Positions 51,717 through 60,994 are shown, counted from the first letter of the stretch. The stretch: DNA of 64,000 nt from Mycolicibacterium stellerae (GCF_003719305.1 NZ_RARC01000001.1:186001-250000); one strand, 5' to 3'. The notes: generated by a model not told the origin, from the letters alone. Translations and numbers: made by a program.

Positions 51717-53318
51717 TCAGTGCGCGAAGTGCCGCGCTCCGGTCACGTAGAGCGTCACGCCTGCCTTGGCGGCCGCCTCGGTGACCAGCTCGTCGCGCAT
51801 CGACCCGCCGGGATGCACGATCGCCTTCACCCCGGCGTTGGTCAGCATCTCCAAACCGTCGGGGAACGGGAAGAACGCGTCGGATGCGCCGACCGCTCCA
51901 CGCACCCGGTCGCCGCCGCGTTCCACCGCAAGCCGTGCGGCATCGACGCGGTTCACCTGGCCCATGCCGACGCCGACGGTGGCCCCGTTCGCGGCCACGA
52001 CGATCGCATTGGACTTCACGGCGCGGCAGGACCGCCACGCGAAGACCAGGTCGGCGAGCGTGGCCGGGTCCGCGGGCTCACCCGTGGCCAATGTCCAGTT
52101 CACCGGATCATCGCCCGGCGCGTCGAGCGCATCGCGCTGCTGCAGCAGCAGGCCCCCGCTGATCGGCCGCACCTCGACGCCGCCGACCAACGGCTCCGAC
52201 GCCACGAGGACACGGATGTTCTTCTTGCGCGCAAGCACTTCCACCGCGCCGTCCTCGTAGGCGGGCGCGATGATCACCTCGGTGAAGATGTCGGCGACCG
52301 TCTCGGCCATCTCGACGCTGACCGCGGTGTTGGTCGCGATGACGCCGCCGAACGCGCTCAGCGGATCGCACTCGTGTGCCTTGCGGTGCGCGTCGGCGAC
52401 CGACTCCGACGAGATGGCGATACCGCACGGGTTCGCGTGCTTGATGATGGCCACACAGATCTGCTCGTGATCGAAGGCGGCTCGCCACGCCGCGTCGGCG
52501 TCGGTGAAGTTGTTGTAGGACATCTCTTTTCCGTGCAACTGCTCCGCCTGCGCCAGCCCCGGCCACGCCGCGTCATCGCTGTAGAGGGCCGCCTGCTGGT
52601 GCGGGTTTTCCCCGTAGCGCAGCACACCGGTCCGCCGCCACGTCCCGCCGAACCAGGCGGGCAGCTTCTGCGCATGCTCCTCGGGAGCCAGCGTCTCCCC
52701 CATCCAGCTTGCGACGGCCACGTCGTACTCGGCGGTGTGCCGAAACGCCAACGAAGCCAGTATCTTCCGCTCCGCGAGCGTGAAGCCGCCCGCACGAACC
52801 GCCGCCAGCACACCGTCGTAGCCGAGCGGTTCGACCACCACGGCCACACTGGGGTGGTTCTTGGCGGCCGCCCGCACCATCGATGGGCCGCCGATGTCGA
52901 TCTGCTCGACGCACTCGTCGACGTCGGCGCCAGAGGCGACCGTCTCGCTGAACGGATACAGGTTCGCCACGACGAGGTCGAACGGCTCGATGCCGAGCTC
53001 CGCCAGCGCCGCGGCGTGCTCGGCCTTGCGAAGATCGGCCAGCAGGCCCGCATGCACCCGCGGATGCAGCGTCTTGACCCGGCCGTCGAGCACCTCGGGA
53101 AACCCGGTGAGCTCCTCCACCGGCGTCACCGGAACACCGACGCCGGCAATGGTTTTGGCGGTCGAGCCGGTCGAGACGATGACGACGCCCGCGTCGTGCA
53201 GACCCTTGGCCAGTTCGGGCAGGCCGGTCTTGTCGTAGACGCTGACCAACGCCCGTCGAATCGGCTTACGCGTGCCGCCGGAGGCGCCTGGCCCCGACAT
53301 CGTGCCGCTGTCCGTCAT
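51717..53318 (-). CDS. purH: Bifunctional AICAR transformylase/IMP cyclohydrolase
   Basis: PurH performs the last two steps of IMP synthesis in the cytoplasm. The 533 residues start with the IMP cyclohydrolase domain ([35 protein letters not shown], with the catalytic Lys) and continue with the transformylase domain ([29 protein letters not shown] with the Lys-His pair; [20 protein letters not shown]). The start overlaps the purN stop by ATGA (53315-53318). A few extra residues precede the conserved start, so the exact ATG/GTG could be seven codons later. Confidence 0.96.
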   Translation of the reverse strand: MTDSGTMSGPGASGGTRKPIRRALVSVYDKTGLPELAKGLHDAGVVIVSTGSTAKTIAGVGVPVTPVEELTGFPEVLDGRVKTLHPRVHAGLLADLRKAEHAAALAELGIEPFDLVVANLYPFSETVASGADVDECVEQIDIGGPSMVRAAAKNHPSVAVVVEPLGYDGVLAAVRAGGFTLAERKILASLAFRHTAEYDVAVASWMGETLAPEEHAQKLPAWFGGTWRRTGVLRYGENPHQQAALYSDDAAWPGLAQAEQLHGKEMSYNNFTDADAAWRAAFDHEQICVAIIKHANPCGIAISSESVADAHRKAHECDPLSAFGGVIATNTAVSVEMAETVADIFTEVIIAPAYEDGAVEVLARKKNIRVLVASEPLVGGVEVRPISGGLLLQQRDALDAPGDDPVNWTLATGEPADPATLADLVFAWRSCRAVKSNAIVVAANGATVGVGMGQVNRVDAARLAVERGGDRVRGAVGASDAFFPFPDGLEMLTNAGVKAIVHPGGSMRDELVTEAAAKAGVTLYVTGARHFAH

Positions 53319-53944
53319 CCGATTACCGCCCTTCGTCCAGTCCAGGTCACTCCGCCCGTTGCCAGCGCGGCCAGGACATCCACCAACAGTCTGCGTTCGA
53401 CCACCTTGATCCGCTCATGCAGGGTGGCTTCGTCGTCGTCGTCGAGCACCGCGACCGGCTGCTGGGCCAGCAGCGGGCCGGTGTCGGTGCCCGCGTCCAC
53501 CAGATGCACGCTGCAGCCGGTCACCTTGACGCCGTACGCCAGCGCGTCGGGTACGGCGTGCGCGCCGGGAAAAGCGGGCAGGAGCGCGGGATGGGTATTG
53601 ATGATCCGGCCCATGAAGCGTGAAAGGAACTTGGGCCCAAGTATTTTCATGAAGCCGGCCGACACGATCAGGTCGGGCTCGTGCTCGGCAGTCGCGTCGG
53701 TGACGGCCGCGTCCCACGCGTCGCGGTCCGGGTAGTCGCCAAGCCGTACCCGGTAGCTCGGCAGCGACGCGGCCGAGGCCACCTCGACGGCGCGGCAGTC
53801 ACGGTCGACGCCGACGGCGACGATGCGGGCCGGATAGTTGCCGACCGCGGACTCGAGCAGGGATTCCAGCAGCGAACCGGTGCCCGACGCCAGCACCACC
53901 ACCCGCGCCGGTGCGCTCGGGGGCACACGGAGGGGTTGCTGCAC
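53315..53944 (-). CDS. purN: Phosphoribosylglycinamide formyltransferase
   Basis: PurN transfers formyl from 10-formyl-THF to GAR in purine synthesis. The 209 residues carry [20 protein letters not shown] for phosphate binding, [20 protein letters not shown] with [13 protein letters not shown] (catalytic Asn-His region), and [20 protein letters not shown] with the catalytic Asp. It is followed by purH with a 4-bp overlap and preceded by perM by 9 bp. Order is as in M. tuberculosis Rv0956-Rv0957. Confidence 0.96.
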   Translation of the reverse strand: MQQPLRVPPSAPARVVVLASGTGSLLESLLESAVGNYPARIVAVGVDRDCRAVEVASAASLPSYRVRLGDYPDRDAWDAAVTDATAEHEPDLIVSAGFMKILGPKFLSRFMGRIINTHPALLPAFPGAHAVPDALAYGVKVTGCSVHLVDAGTDTGPLLAQQPVAVLDDDDEATLHERIKVVERRLLVDVLAALATGGVTWTGRRAVIG

Positions 53945-53953
53945 GCGACGAGC

Positions 53954-55465
53954 CTAATCGTCGGCCGGGCGTTGCCGGCCGCCAGTGGGGCCAGGAGCGG
54001 CGTCGTCGTCGTCGATGTATTCCAAGTCCTCCGGATCGGGCAGGTCGTCGTCGAATCCGGCAGGCAAGGTGCGGACGATCGGCGTCGGCTCGAAGTCTTC
54101 GGGTTCGTCGTCCAGCGGCGCGTCCTCCAGGGGCTCGAAGGCGGGTTCGAGGTCAGATTCCGCGTCTGGTTCGGCATCGAAGGCGGGCTCGAAGGCCGGT
54201 TCGAAGTCGGCCTCGGGCTCGAAGTCGGGCTCTGGCTCGAAGTCGGCCTCTGGCTCGAAGTCGGCCTCGAGATCGACGTTTTGGTGGGCCGTACTCGCAC
54301 TTTCCCGCCCAAACGTTGGTTTGGGCGAAGGACGAGTGCGGGCGATACCGCCCGCCATCGCCACCGTCAGCCCGCCGATCGCCACGAACCACAGGAACAC
54401 CGCGGGCCCGAACGTGGCCTGATCGACCCCGACGTGGCCGAAGTTGCCCAGTTCGCCGCCGCCGGCATATCCCAGCAGCACCATCGTCGCCGCCCCGAGT
54501 GCCGACGCGATGACGAGCTTGCCCAGCGCGGGCAGAAGCGGCAGCGGCCGTCGTCCGCACTGCTGGCCGACCACCACGGCGGAGGCGGCCCCGACGATCA
54601 GCAGCGCAACCCAGATCGGGCCCAGCGGCGGCGTCGGCACCGCCGCGAGCACCGGAAGCGCAGGGATGTCGCCGCCGAACACGGTGAACGAACTGAAGGT
54701 CGCCAAGCCGACATGCGCGCTGGACCCCACCGCGACGGCGGACGTGCCGACGATGACGTTGGGCAGATAGAGCGCCGACAACAGTGAAAGGCTCAACTGG
54801 CCGAACGCCGAGTCGGTGATCGCATACAGCTCGTGCATCGTCGACCAGTGCACCACCAGCGACAACGCCGTGACCGCGCCGGACAACCCGAACAGCGCCA
54901 GCACCCCGGCCATCGCGGGCCGCCCCGCATCGGCCACCCACGCCGGCAGCCCGGCCAAGGTCACCAACCGTCGGCCTGCCCGGGAGCCGACGCCTATCGC
55001 GGCGCCGATCGCGTGCACGGCCAGCACCCCGGAGAACGCCCGCAGCGCGTTGGGCGTCTGCAGCTGGGTCAGCACCGACGAGGCGTCGTGGATGACGGCC
55101 AGCGAGATGGCCGCGATCAGCAGCGGACCGCCAAGCGCCGACGCGACGATCCACCGGATGACGAACCAGGATCCCTGCGGCGGGGTGGCGGCCGCCGTGG
55201 TGCGCGCGGTGCCCCACACCATCGCAAGCACCGGCAGCAGCGGCATCACGCCCAGCTCACGACCGCCGATCGAGACCGGCACCTGGTGCACGCCCAGCCA
55301 CATGCTGGCGATCGCGCCCGACGCGCCGGTCATGTCGCTGTTGGCGATGAGCAGCTGCAGCAGCACCACAGCGGCGATGATGACCAGCGCCACCACCGAC
55401 GGGCCGAACGCAACACGGAACAGGTCGCGAGCCTGGCGACTGCCGACCGACCTGTTCTCCACCAC
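53954..55465 (-). CDS. perM: PerM/DUF6350 cell-division membrane protein
   Basis: This roughly 503-residue integral membrane protein has eight to ten helices and a long acidic C-terminal tail. It corresponds to Rv0955, named PerM, a protein needed for cell division and persistence that supports FtsB. Helical parts include [20 protein letters not shown] and [18 protein letters not shown]. The tail repeats a six-residue EADFEP unit. I chose the GTG near [14 protein letters not shown]; the open frame further upstream is Arg-rich and only shadows the DUF5336 gene. Start choice is uncertain by tens of bases. Confidence 0.82.
   Translation of the reverse strand: MVENRSVGSRQARDLFRVAFGPSVVALVIIAAVVLLQLLIANSDMTGASGAIASMWLGVHQVPVSIGGRELGVMPLLPVLAMVWGTARTTAAATPPQGSWFVIRWIVASALGGPLLIAAISLAVIHDASSVLTQLQTPNALRAFSGVLAVHAIGAAIGVGSRAGRRLVTLAGLPAWVADAGRPAMAGVLALFGLSGAVTALSLVVHWSTMHELYAITDSAFGQLSLSLLSALYLPNVIVGTSAVAVGSSAHVGLATFSSFTVFGGDIPALPVLAAVPTPPLGPIWVALLIVGAASAVVVGQQCGRRPLPLLPALGKLVIASALGAATMVLLGYAGGGELGNFGHVGVDQATFGPAVFLWFVAIGGLTVAMAGGIARTRPSPKPTFGRESASTAHQNVDLEADFEPEADFEPEPDFEPEADFEPAFEPAFDAEPDAESDLEPAFEPLEDAPLDDEPEDFEPTPIVRTLPAGFDDDLPDPEDLEYIDDDDAAPGPTGGRQRPADD
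54306..54327. repeat. Perfect 9-bp stem-loop inside perM
   Basis: CGCCCAAAC and GTTTGGGCG enclose GTTG. Flanking CTCGCACTT and GGACGAGTGCG extend a weaker pairing. It sits where the last membrane region passes into the acidic tail. The palindrome looks like a dispersed mycobacterial repeat inserted in frame. Confidence 0.5.
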
Positions 55466-55523
55466 TAGCGGTATAGCAGTTCTTTGCTCGCGAGCGCGGG
55501 ATTCACGCTCGCGCGGCCGGAGA

Positions 55524-56393
55524 TTATGACGGCGAGTTGCCGGACTGATTCGACGAAGACGACGAAGACGACGACTGCGGCTGCGCGGGCGTCTGGCCCG
55601 TCGGCGCGGACGGCGTCGCCTGCGGCTGGCCGTACGTGGGGAAACCCGTCGGCGGGGTCGGCGGGCCGTTCTGCTGGCCGATCGCCTGGTAGCCGCCACC
55701 GGACGACGCTCCACCCGAATAGCCGCCGCCGTACTGGCCCGGGTAGGGCGGACGCTGCTGCTGTGCGCCCTGGTGCGGCGCGTGCTGGCCGTAGTACTGG
55801 TTCGGGGCGCCGTACTGGCCGTACTGCGGCTGCTCGTACTTCGGCTGCTTTGGCTTCGACACCGGTGCCGAGAGGATGCCCGCGTCGAGAAGCAGGGCGC
55901 CGATACCCAGCGCGGCCTGCAGGAACGTCAGGAAGATGACGACGTACAGCGCCCAGCCAAGGCTGACGCCGTCCGGGGTCTGGATGACCTCGGCGATCAC
56001 GAGCAGGAACGCCAGCACGGCCACCGCGGCCACGATGCCAACCGGGGCCTTCTGCTTGGGCAGCAGGCTGGCCGCGGCGATCAGCGCAGACAGCAGCGCA
56101 GCGACCACGGCGAGGCCGAGCCCCAGCGACGTGCCTGTGGCGCTGCCCAACTGCGGGAAGTCGGTGTTCTCGATCTTGAACTGGGGACCGAAGCTGAACA
56201 GATACACCAGAAGGCCGAGTACCCCGATAGTGGCGAGCAGGATGAACGGCAGCTTGCTCGGACCCGCGGCGGTCGCGGCGGGACCCTGCGCCGACGGCTG
56301 GTCGACCTTGCCGAACTGCTGGGTCGGAGCGCTGAACTGAGTGGTCGGCTGCTGACTGGGCGGATATCCGGAACTGCTGGGCGGGTAGGTCAT
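55524..56393 (-). CDS. DUF5336 membrane protein (34-kDa antigen homolog)
   Basis: This 289-residue protein has a Ser/Thr/Gln/Pro-rich N-terminus (1-45), four membrane helices (about 48-180), and a long Tyr/Gly/Gln/Pro-rich C-terminal tail ([20 protein letters not shown]). It matches Rv0954, a homolog of the M. avium subsp. paratuberculosis 34-kDa antigen, in the DUF5336 family. The tail is likely disordered and cytoplasmic. It is the first gene of the perM-purN-purH run. A role at the division site is suggested by neighbours only. Confidence 0.87.
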   Translation of the reverse strand: MTYPPSSSGYPPSQQPTTQFSAPTQQFGKVDQPSAQGPAATAAGPSKLPFILLATIGVLGLLVYLFSFGPQFKIENTDFPQLGSATGTSLGLGLAVVAALLSALIAAASLLPKQKAPVGIVAAVAVLAFLLVIAEVIQTPDGVSLGWALYVVIFLTFLQAALGIGALLLDAGILSAPVSKPKQPKYEQPQYGQYGAPNQYYGQHAPHQGAQQQRPPYPGQYGGGYSGGASSGGGYQAIGQQNGPPTPPTGFPTYGQPQATPSAPTGQTPAQPQSSSSSSSSNQSGNSPS

Positions 56394-56549
56394 GACCTCT
56401 CCTGCTGATGTTTGAGCGTCGCTACGCGCGACGCTGCGTCGGAACGCCGTTCACGAATTCGTGGACGCGGACCATATGAGCGTTTCCACACCACGCTAGC
56501 GCACCGCGCGTTATGCAGAGACAAGCACAGGAGCGTCGGTCCACTTCTG

Positions 56550-56957
56550 TCAGCGTTCTCGATTTCGCGAACCAACGGCCACCACCCGCGATCCGAAGTA
56601 CTCGATCTCCTCCTGAAAATGCAGGAAGCCACCGAGGATCAGGTCGACGCCCCGTTTGCGATACGCCGCAATACGTTCCGCGATCTGCTCGGCCACGCCG
56701 TCGAAGTCCTTGCCGTTGGAGAAGTACTTGCGCAGCACCTGCAGGAACTCCGCGCTTCGCCGATACCGCTCATCGTGCTCGAGCCAGGGCTCGCCGAGGT
56801 GGGTGAACTGCTCGTCGACTCGTGCTGATACTCGGCGCCGTGGCTGGCCTCGTAACGCACCTGGGACAGCGCGTAGTCGAAGCCGTTGTTCTCCGCGGTC
56901 GAAGCGAGCTTGATGTTGTAGTCGTAACCCCAGTCGGTGCGCTGCTCGATGTCGCTG
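56550..56957 (-). pseudogene. Remnant of SfnG-like LLM flavin monooxygenase
   Basis: The minus strand carries two disjoined pieces of a dimethyl-sulfone-monooxygenase-like (SfnG) enzyme. The first, in one frame, reads IEQRTDWGYDYNIKLASTAE onwards to ASHGAEYQHEST. The second, in another frame, reads DEQFTHLGEPWLEHDERYRR and continues to GVDLILGGFLHFQEEIEYFG. In intact relatives about 60 residues lie between these parts, and more than 100 are also missing before the final GVDL part. A frameshift plus two deletions mark a dead gene. The family is assigned from memory of the pattern. Confidence 0.75.
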
Positions 56958-56969
56958 GCTGAAGGAAAG

Positions 56970-58106
56970 TCAGACTTCGACGATCTTGGTGGCCGAGACC
57001 ACGTTGAATTGCGTCGAAGCCACCGCCGGGTAGGCACCCATCATCGGGCTGACCACCACATCGCCGACGCCGAGCGTCGGCATCGGGTAGTCGCACGCGA
57101 ACACGTCGGCCCCGTCACATGTCGGTCCCGCCAGCACAACCGGCTCGCAGTCGATGGGACCCTCGAGGATCTCTCGCAGCGAGAGGATCGGCGGGTGCAC
57201 GTCGTCGATCCCGTCGTCGAGATAGTGCCAAAGGCGGCCCCCGCGCACGGCGCTGCCCGCCACGCCGGTCAGCAACGTCATGGCGTCGGCGGCAAGGAAC
57301 CGGCCTGGATCGGCCAACAGGGTGAACTCATCACGCCGGTCACCGAGCGTCTCGTCGACGATGTCTGAGATTTTGTCGATCGTCGACCTCGGGTCGCGGA
57401 GGCTCACCGGAAGGCCTCCGCCGATTTCAATGACATCGGTTGTGACGCCGAGTGTTTCGGCGATGTGGGTGACGAGATCCAGGGTGCCACGCAGAGCTGA
57501 GCCGTACGACTCGGGCTTCGTTCCCCGACCGTCGACGTGGAAGCTGAAGCCGGCGAATCGGACCCCGGTGGCCAATACGTGCTTGACGACGAGCTCGGCG
57601 TCGGCGGGATCCACACCGAACTTGACGGACAGCCCCGACTTCGCCGACGGGTTCGGGAACGCAAGCCGAACAAGGATGTTGATGTCGGCAGGCAGGCCCG
57701 CGAACTTCTGCGCCTCGAGTGGATTGTCGACGACGAAGGTGCGGACCCCTGCCAGGTAGGCGCGGTCGATGTCGGTGAGCTTCTTGATCGGGTTGGTATT
57801 GATGCACCGGTCGATCGGAAGACCAAGCTTGCCAAGGAGATCGAGCTCTGCCCTTGCCGTCACGTCGAAGCCGCAGCCGCTGGCGGCGACCGCCCGCAGC
57901 ACCGCCGGATGGGGCAACGTCTTCACCGCGTAGTGCAGGCCGAACCCGCGCAGATGCGATTTCAGCAGTCGGCACCGCTCGACGACACGGTAGGGATCGA
58001 GCACCAACAGGGGTGTGCCGTGCTGCGCGATGAGCGCGCGCCAGCCCTCGGCGTCGGACCTCGCTTTCAGCGAGTCACGCAATTGCGACCGCAGGGACGG
58101 ATCCAC
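56970..58106 (-). CDS. Type III PLP-dependent amino acid decarboxylase (ornithine decarboxylase-like)
   Basis: This 378-residue alanine-racemase-fold decarboxylase has the PLP lysine Lys62 (HYAVKTLPHPAVLRAVAAS), the Gly-rich phosphate loop EIGGGLPV and the C-terminal motif GPTCDGADVFACDY (327-340; catalytic Cys330, Asp331). GPTCDG is the hallmark of ornithine and related basic-amino-acid decarboxylases, so putrescine or cadaverine synthesis is likely. GTG start with GAGGAGG upstream. Its first 32 bases overlap the end of a membrane-protein gene on the same strand. Confidence 0.85.
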   Translation of the reverse strand: MDPSLRSQLRDSLKARSDAEGWRALIAQHGTPLLVLDPYRVVERCRLLKSHLRGFGLHYAVKTLPHPAVLRAVAASGCGFDVTARAELDLLGKLGLPIDRCINTNPIKKLTDIDRAYLAGVRTFVVDNPLEAQKFAGLPADINILVRLAFPNPSAKSGLSVKFGVDPADAELVVKHVLATGVRFAGFSFHVDGRGTKPESYGSALRGTLDLVTHIAETLGVTTDVIEIGGGLPVSLRDPRSTIDKISDIVDETLGDRRDEFTLLADPGRFLAADAMTLLTGVAGSAVRGGRLWHYLDDGIDDVHPPILSLREILEGPIDCEPVVLAGPTCDGADVFACDYPMPTLGVGDVVVSPMMGAYPAVASTQFNVVSATKIVEV

Positions 58107-58608
58107 CGTCGACCTCCTCGCTCGGTTGTCGGTGTCCCGCGACGAGGCCCTCGAAACGCTCGTAGCTGAAGATCGCCATCACGTAGAAGGCGACATCGGC
58201 GGCGATGCTGCCGGCGACCCAGCCGGCGGCCACATTTCCCAGCAAGAACGGGCCCGCATAGAGCGCGATCGGCCTGATGACGATGCTGTCGATCGCCTCG
58301 GCGGGACCGAACTCGACGGCGATGCTGCGGATGGCGAGCGCGTTGGCGATCAGCACCCGCTTGGGCCTCGTGCGCCCGGCCTGCGCGCGATACGTCCAGC
58401 AGACCACGTTGACGTATGCCGTCGCGTAGTAGCCGACGGAGGCCCCGATGGTCCCTGCGACGACGGCTGCCGCATACGAGCCCGTCAGGTAGTACGTCGC
58501 CGCGGCACCACCCAGCTCGCCGACCCAGCCTGCGATCTCATTGGGCAGGTAGCGCCGCACCCATTCGAAGGCCTTGACGCGGAATCGAGTCCCCATGCTT
58601 GGGAACAC
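58075..58608 (-). CDS. Membrane protein linked to the decarboxylase
   Basis: This 177-residue protein of about four helices has a short basic N-terminus, an EIAGWVGELGGAAATYYLTG hydrophobic part, SVGYYATAYVNVVCW, and a last helix with AFYVMAIFSYERFEGLV. No known family is recognised. It overlaps the decarboxylase gene by 32 bp, so both are made from one mRNA and may work together, for instance in polyamine transport or in placing the enzyme at the membrane (inference). The start may be four codons later. Confidence 0.7.
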   Translation of the reverse strand: MFPSMGTRFRVKAFEWVRRYLPNEIAGWVGELGGAAATYYLTGSYAAAVVAGTIGASVGYYATAYVNVVCWTYRAQAGRTRPKRVLIANALAIRSIAVEFGPAEAIDSIVIRPIALYAGPFLLGNVAAGWVAGSIAADVAFYVMAIFSYERFEGLVAGHRQPSEEVDGGSVPAVAIA

Positions 58609-58633
58609 TGGCCGCGCGAGTTCGCTGGGTCAC

Positions 58634-58649
58634 GCGTAGTCGGCTACGC
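58634..58649. repeat. GCGTAG-N4-CTACGC inverted repeat, copy 2
   Basis: GCGTAG, TCGG, CTACGC in the 35-bp gap between the membrane-protein gene and the next gene upstream. TCAC and GTGA flank it, as similar letters flank copy 1 at 43177. Confidence 0.5.
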
Positions 58650-59027
58650 CAGAGTGACGAGCACGTACACCGCGCCCGCTGCCAGAACAAGCAGCGCAAC
58701 CAGCAGCAGCACCCACGTGACGCGCCGCAGGCGCGGGTCATCCTCGGGCACCGCGCGCACCGACAGCCGCCCCGAGCGGTCGAAATCGATGACCAACCGG
58801 TGCCACGGCTCGCCGATCTCGGCTGCTCGCCGCTGATGCGAAGCGATGTCCTGCAACGCCTCTGGTGAGATGTCCAGCCGAACCGCTTCGTCCGCCGATT
58901 CGGTGTCGACGGTGGCCGACGCCTTCACCGGGGTGAACACCGCGCGCAGACTGACCCAATCGGACGGTGCACCTGCAGCCATCGCAGCTACCGCCGACTC
59001 GACGGCCTTGTCCTGATCGTTGGGCAT
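58644..59027 (-). CDS. Tail-anchored membrane protein of unknown function
   Basis: This 127-residue protein has a soluble N-terminal part (ISPEALQDIASHQRRAAEIG with WHRLVIDFDRSGRLSVRAVP) and a C-terminal helix (RVTWVLLLVALLVLAAGAVY). The topology suggests a tail-anchored protein facing the cytoplasm. The ATG is chosen because the longer frame extends into the opposite LLM promoter. It is the first gene before the membrane protein and decarboxylase. I do not recognise the family. Confidence 0.68.
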   Translation of the reverse strand: MPNDQDKAVESAVAAMAAGAPSDWVSLRAVFTPVKASATVDTESADEAVRLDISPEALQDIASHQRRAAEIGEPWHRLVIDFDRSGRLSVRAVPEDDPRLRRVTWVLLLVALLVLAAGAVYVLVTLA

Positions 59028-59109
59028 TTCACTACACCTTCGCACACTTTCGAGCCTGCGCTGACGGCGGAAATCGGCCGCTTCGGCACCCCGCCCTTGC
59101 CCGCCAGAC

Positions 59110-59123
59110 TGGAACACGTTCTA
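59110..59123 (+). promoter_or_regulatory. KstR-like operator before the LLM gene
   Basis: TGGAACACGTTCTA fits the KstR consensus TnnAACnnGTTnnA at all fixed positions. It ends 9 bp before the start of the LLM oxidoreductase. KstR is the TetR repressor of cholesterol/sterol catabolism in mycobacteria. Confidence 0.75.
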
Positions 59124-59132
59124 ATTCTGGGT

Positions 59133-59981
59133 ATGGACTATGGGCTTGTTCTGTTCACCAGCGATCGCGGGATCAACCCGGCGGCGGCGGCCAAACTGGC
59201 CGACGACCACGGGTTCACCACGTTCTACGTTCCCGAACACACCCATATCCCGATCAAGCGGCAGGCCGCCCACCCGACCACCGGCGACGAGTCGCTGCCC
59301 GACGACCGCTACATGCGCACCCTTGACCCGTGGGTGTCGCTGGGCGCCGCGTGCGCGGTGACCTCGCGGGTGCGGCTGTCGACGGCCGTCGCATTGCCGG
59401 TCGAGCACGACCCGATCACGCTGGCCAAGTCGATCGCCACCCTCGACCACCTTTCCGGTGGCCGGGTCAGCCTTGGCGTCGGATTCGGTTGGAACACCGA
59501 CGAACTGGCCGACCACAACGTGCCCCCTGGGCGCCGCCGCACCATGCTGCGCGAGTACATCGAGGCGATGCGCGCGCTGTGGACCGAGGAGGAGGCCGAA
59601 TACGACGGCGAGTTCGTCAAGTTCGGGCCGTCATGGGCATGGCCGAAGCCCGTTCAGTCCCACATTCCGGTGCTCGTCGGCGCGGCGGGCACCGAGAAGA
59701 ACTTCAAGTGGATCGCCCGGTCGGCCGACGGCTGGATCACCACGCCGCGCGATTTCAACATCGACGAGCCGGTCAAGCTGCTGCAGGACACCTGGGCAGG
59801 CGCCGGCCGCGACGGTGCACCGCAGATCGTGGCGCTGGACTTCAAACCCGACCCCGAGAAGCTCGCGCACTGGCAGGAACTCGGCGTCACCGAGGTTCTC
59901 TTCGGCCTGCCCGACAAGACCGAAGACGAAGTCGCCGCCTACGTGGAGCGGCTCGCGGGCAAGCTGGCCGCGCTGGTCTGA
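59133..59981 (+). CDS. LLM-class F420-dependent oxidoreductase
   Basis: This 282-residue luciferase-like monooxygenase fold is related to F420-dependent dehydrogenases, like the M. tuberculosis Rv0953c. Motifs are FYVPEHTHIPIKRQAAHP, TLDHLSGGRVSLGVGFGW, WPKPVQSHIPVLVGAAGTEK and GWITTPRDFNIDEP. The ATG follows a KstR-like site closely, so the mRNA may be leaderless. Its last 43 bp overlap the convergent TetR gene. A sterol or lipid substrate is suggested only by the site. Confidence 0.88.
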   Translation: MDYGLVLFTSDRGINPAAAAKLADDHGFTTFYVPEHTHIPIKRQAAHPTTGDESLPDDRYMRTLDPWVSLGAACAVTSRVRLSTAVALPVEHDPITLAKSIATLDHLSGGRVSLGVGFGWNTDELADHNVPPGRRRTMLREYIEAMRALWTEEEAEYDGEFVKFGPSWAWPKPVQSHIPVLVGAAGTEKNFKWIARSADGWITTPRDFNIDEPVKLLQDTWAGAGRDGAPQIVALDFKPDPEKLAHWQELGVTEVLFGLPDKTEDEVAAYVERLAGKLAALV

Positions 59982-60520
59982 GCCCGGCGCAGCAGTTCGA
60001 CGAACGCTTGGGCTGCGGCGTCGACGCCGTCGTCGTCGTCCGTGGCGACCAGGTCGAGCAGCAGGCCGCGCGTGACGGCCAGCCCGAGTCGCACGAACGC
60101 CGGGTCGGCAGTTCCGCCCGTCTTGGCGTCCACCTCGGTCAGCCAGGAATCGACGGCGCCGGGCAGCATGCGCGCATACGGCTGCTCGCCCTGCGCGCCG
60201 CGGGCGTAACACTCGAAGAAGAGCCGCTCGAACGGCCGCAGCTCGGACCTGCGGACGTCGGCCCACATCGCGGCCATCGCGTCGGCAGGCTCGGTGGCCG
60301 CGTCGGGCAGAACCGACATCTGCCGACGCTCGATCTCGTCGACGATCGTCAACATCAGCTCGCCTCGTGACCCAAAGTGGTGCAACAGCATTCGATGGCT
60401 GGTGCCGACCGCCTCGGCGATTTCACGAAGTGAGCGATCGCCGATGCCGCCGTCGGCAAAAGCGTCGATGAGTGCGTCGAGCAGATGTCGGCGCCGCTCG
60501 AGGTCAGGAGGTCGAGCCAC
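59939..60520 (-). CDS. TetR-family transcriptional regulator
   Basis: This 193-residue TetR repressor has an N-terminal DNA-binding domain (about 10-55: GGIGDRSLREIAEAVGTSHR and MLLHHFGSRGELML) and a C-terminal ligand domain of variable sequence. It starts 17 bp inside the SRPBCC gene, so the two are translationally coupled. The perfect palindrome at the SRPBCC start is its probable own operator. Its 3' end overlaps the LLM gene on the other strand by 43 bp. The ligand is unknown. Confidence 0.88.
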   Translation of the reverse strand: MARPPDLERRRHLLDALIDAFADGGIGDRSLREIAEAVGTSHRMLLHHFGSRGELMLTIVDEIERRQMSVLPDAATEPADAMAAMWADVRRSELRPFERLFFECYARGAQGEQPYARMLPGAVDSWLTEVDAKTGGTADPAFVRLGLAVTRGLLLDLVATDDDDGVDAAAQAFVELLRRAQTSAASLPASRST

Positions 60521-60938
60521 GCAACTGCTCGCTGCGCGCCTTGAGACCCTGCGCCTCGAGCTCGAGGTAGCGCTTCGTGGTGCCGCGCATCATCCTGGCG
60601 ACGAGCGAGCCGACTGGCCCATGCTGGTCGAGCCGCTGCATGACCTTCGTGCGGCCTTCCGTTGGATGCACCTCGTGAACGGCGATGGTGCGGCCGCCGG
60701 GCGAGTGCTGCTCCCACGTCCACGACCTGCCCTCGTCGAGCGCGGTCACCTGCCACACCAGCCTGGGCAGCCGCGGCTGCTTAATCTCGAACCGCTTTCC
60801 GACCGCGAGGCCCGGCCCGTCGAGCGCTTTCAGGCTGGTCACCGATGCGGTCCAGTCCGGCCAGCGCTCGACGTCGGAGAACACGTCCCACACGCGCGCC
60901 GCGGGGGCATCGATGTCGATGGCATGATCGGTAAACAT
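60504..60938 (-). CDS. SRPBCC (START-like) ligand-binding protein
   Basis: This 144-residue polyketide-cyclase/START-fold protein has DIDAPAARVWDVFSDVERWP at the N-terminus and EQHSPGGRTIAVHEVH in the sheet. These small proteins bind hydrophobic molecules or catalyse simple cyclisations. The ATG is chosen over a longer frame because homology begins directly at it. A perfect 7-2-7 palindrome covers the start codon. It leads the TetR gene with an overlap and may bind the TetR ligand or its product. Confidence 0.85.
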   Translation of the reverse strand: MFTDHAIDIDAPAARVWDVFSDVERWPDWTASVTSLKALDGPGLAVGKRFEIKQPRLPRLVWQVTALDEGRSWTWEQHSPGGRTIAVHEVHPTEGRTKVMQRLDQHGPVGSLVARMMRGTTKRYLELEAQGLKARSEQLRGSTS

Positions 60939-60953
60939 GTACCAGATGGTACA
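60938..60953. promoter_or_regulatory. TetR operator overlapping the SRPBCC start codon
   Basis: TGTACCA-GA-TGGTACA is a perfect 7-bp inverted repeat. Its left edge includes the A of the ATG read on the minus strand. Repressor binding would therefore block transcription of a leaderless or near-leaderless mRNA. The TetR protein encoded in the same operon is the likely ligand-controlled repressor. Confidence 0.75.
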
Positions 60954-60994
60954 AGAACGGTCGCGCGGTGTGAAGTAGTGGACCGCCCCGCACT

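Noticed and set aside
50775..53735. A 986-codon open frame on the plus strand
   Set aside because: It is antisense to the MoxR, lipoprotein and purH genes, which have clear motifs; its composition is Arg/His-rich and unstructured.
55466..55714. Arg-rich N-terminal extension of perM
   Set aside because: It overlaps the coding end of the DUF5336 gene in another frame and has no membrane-protein character.
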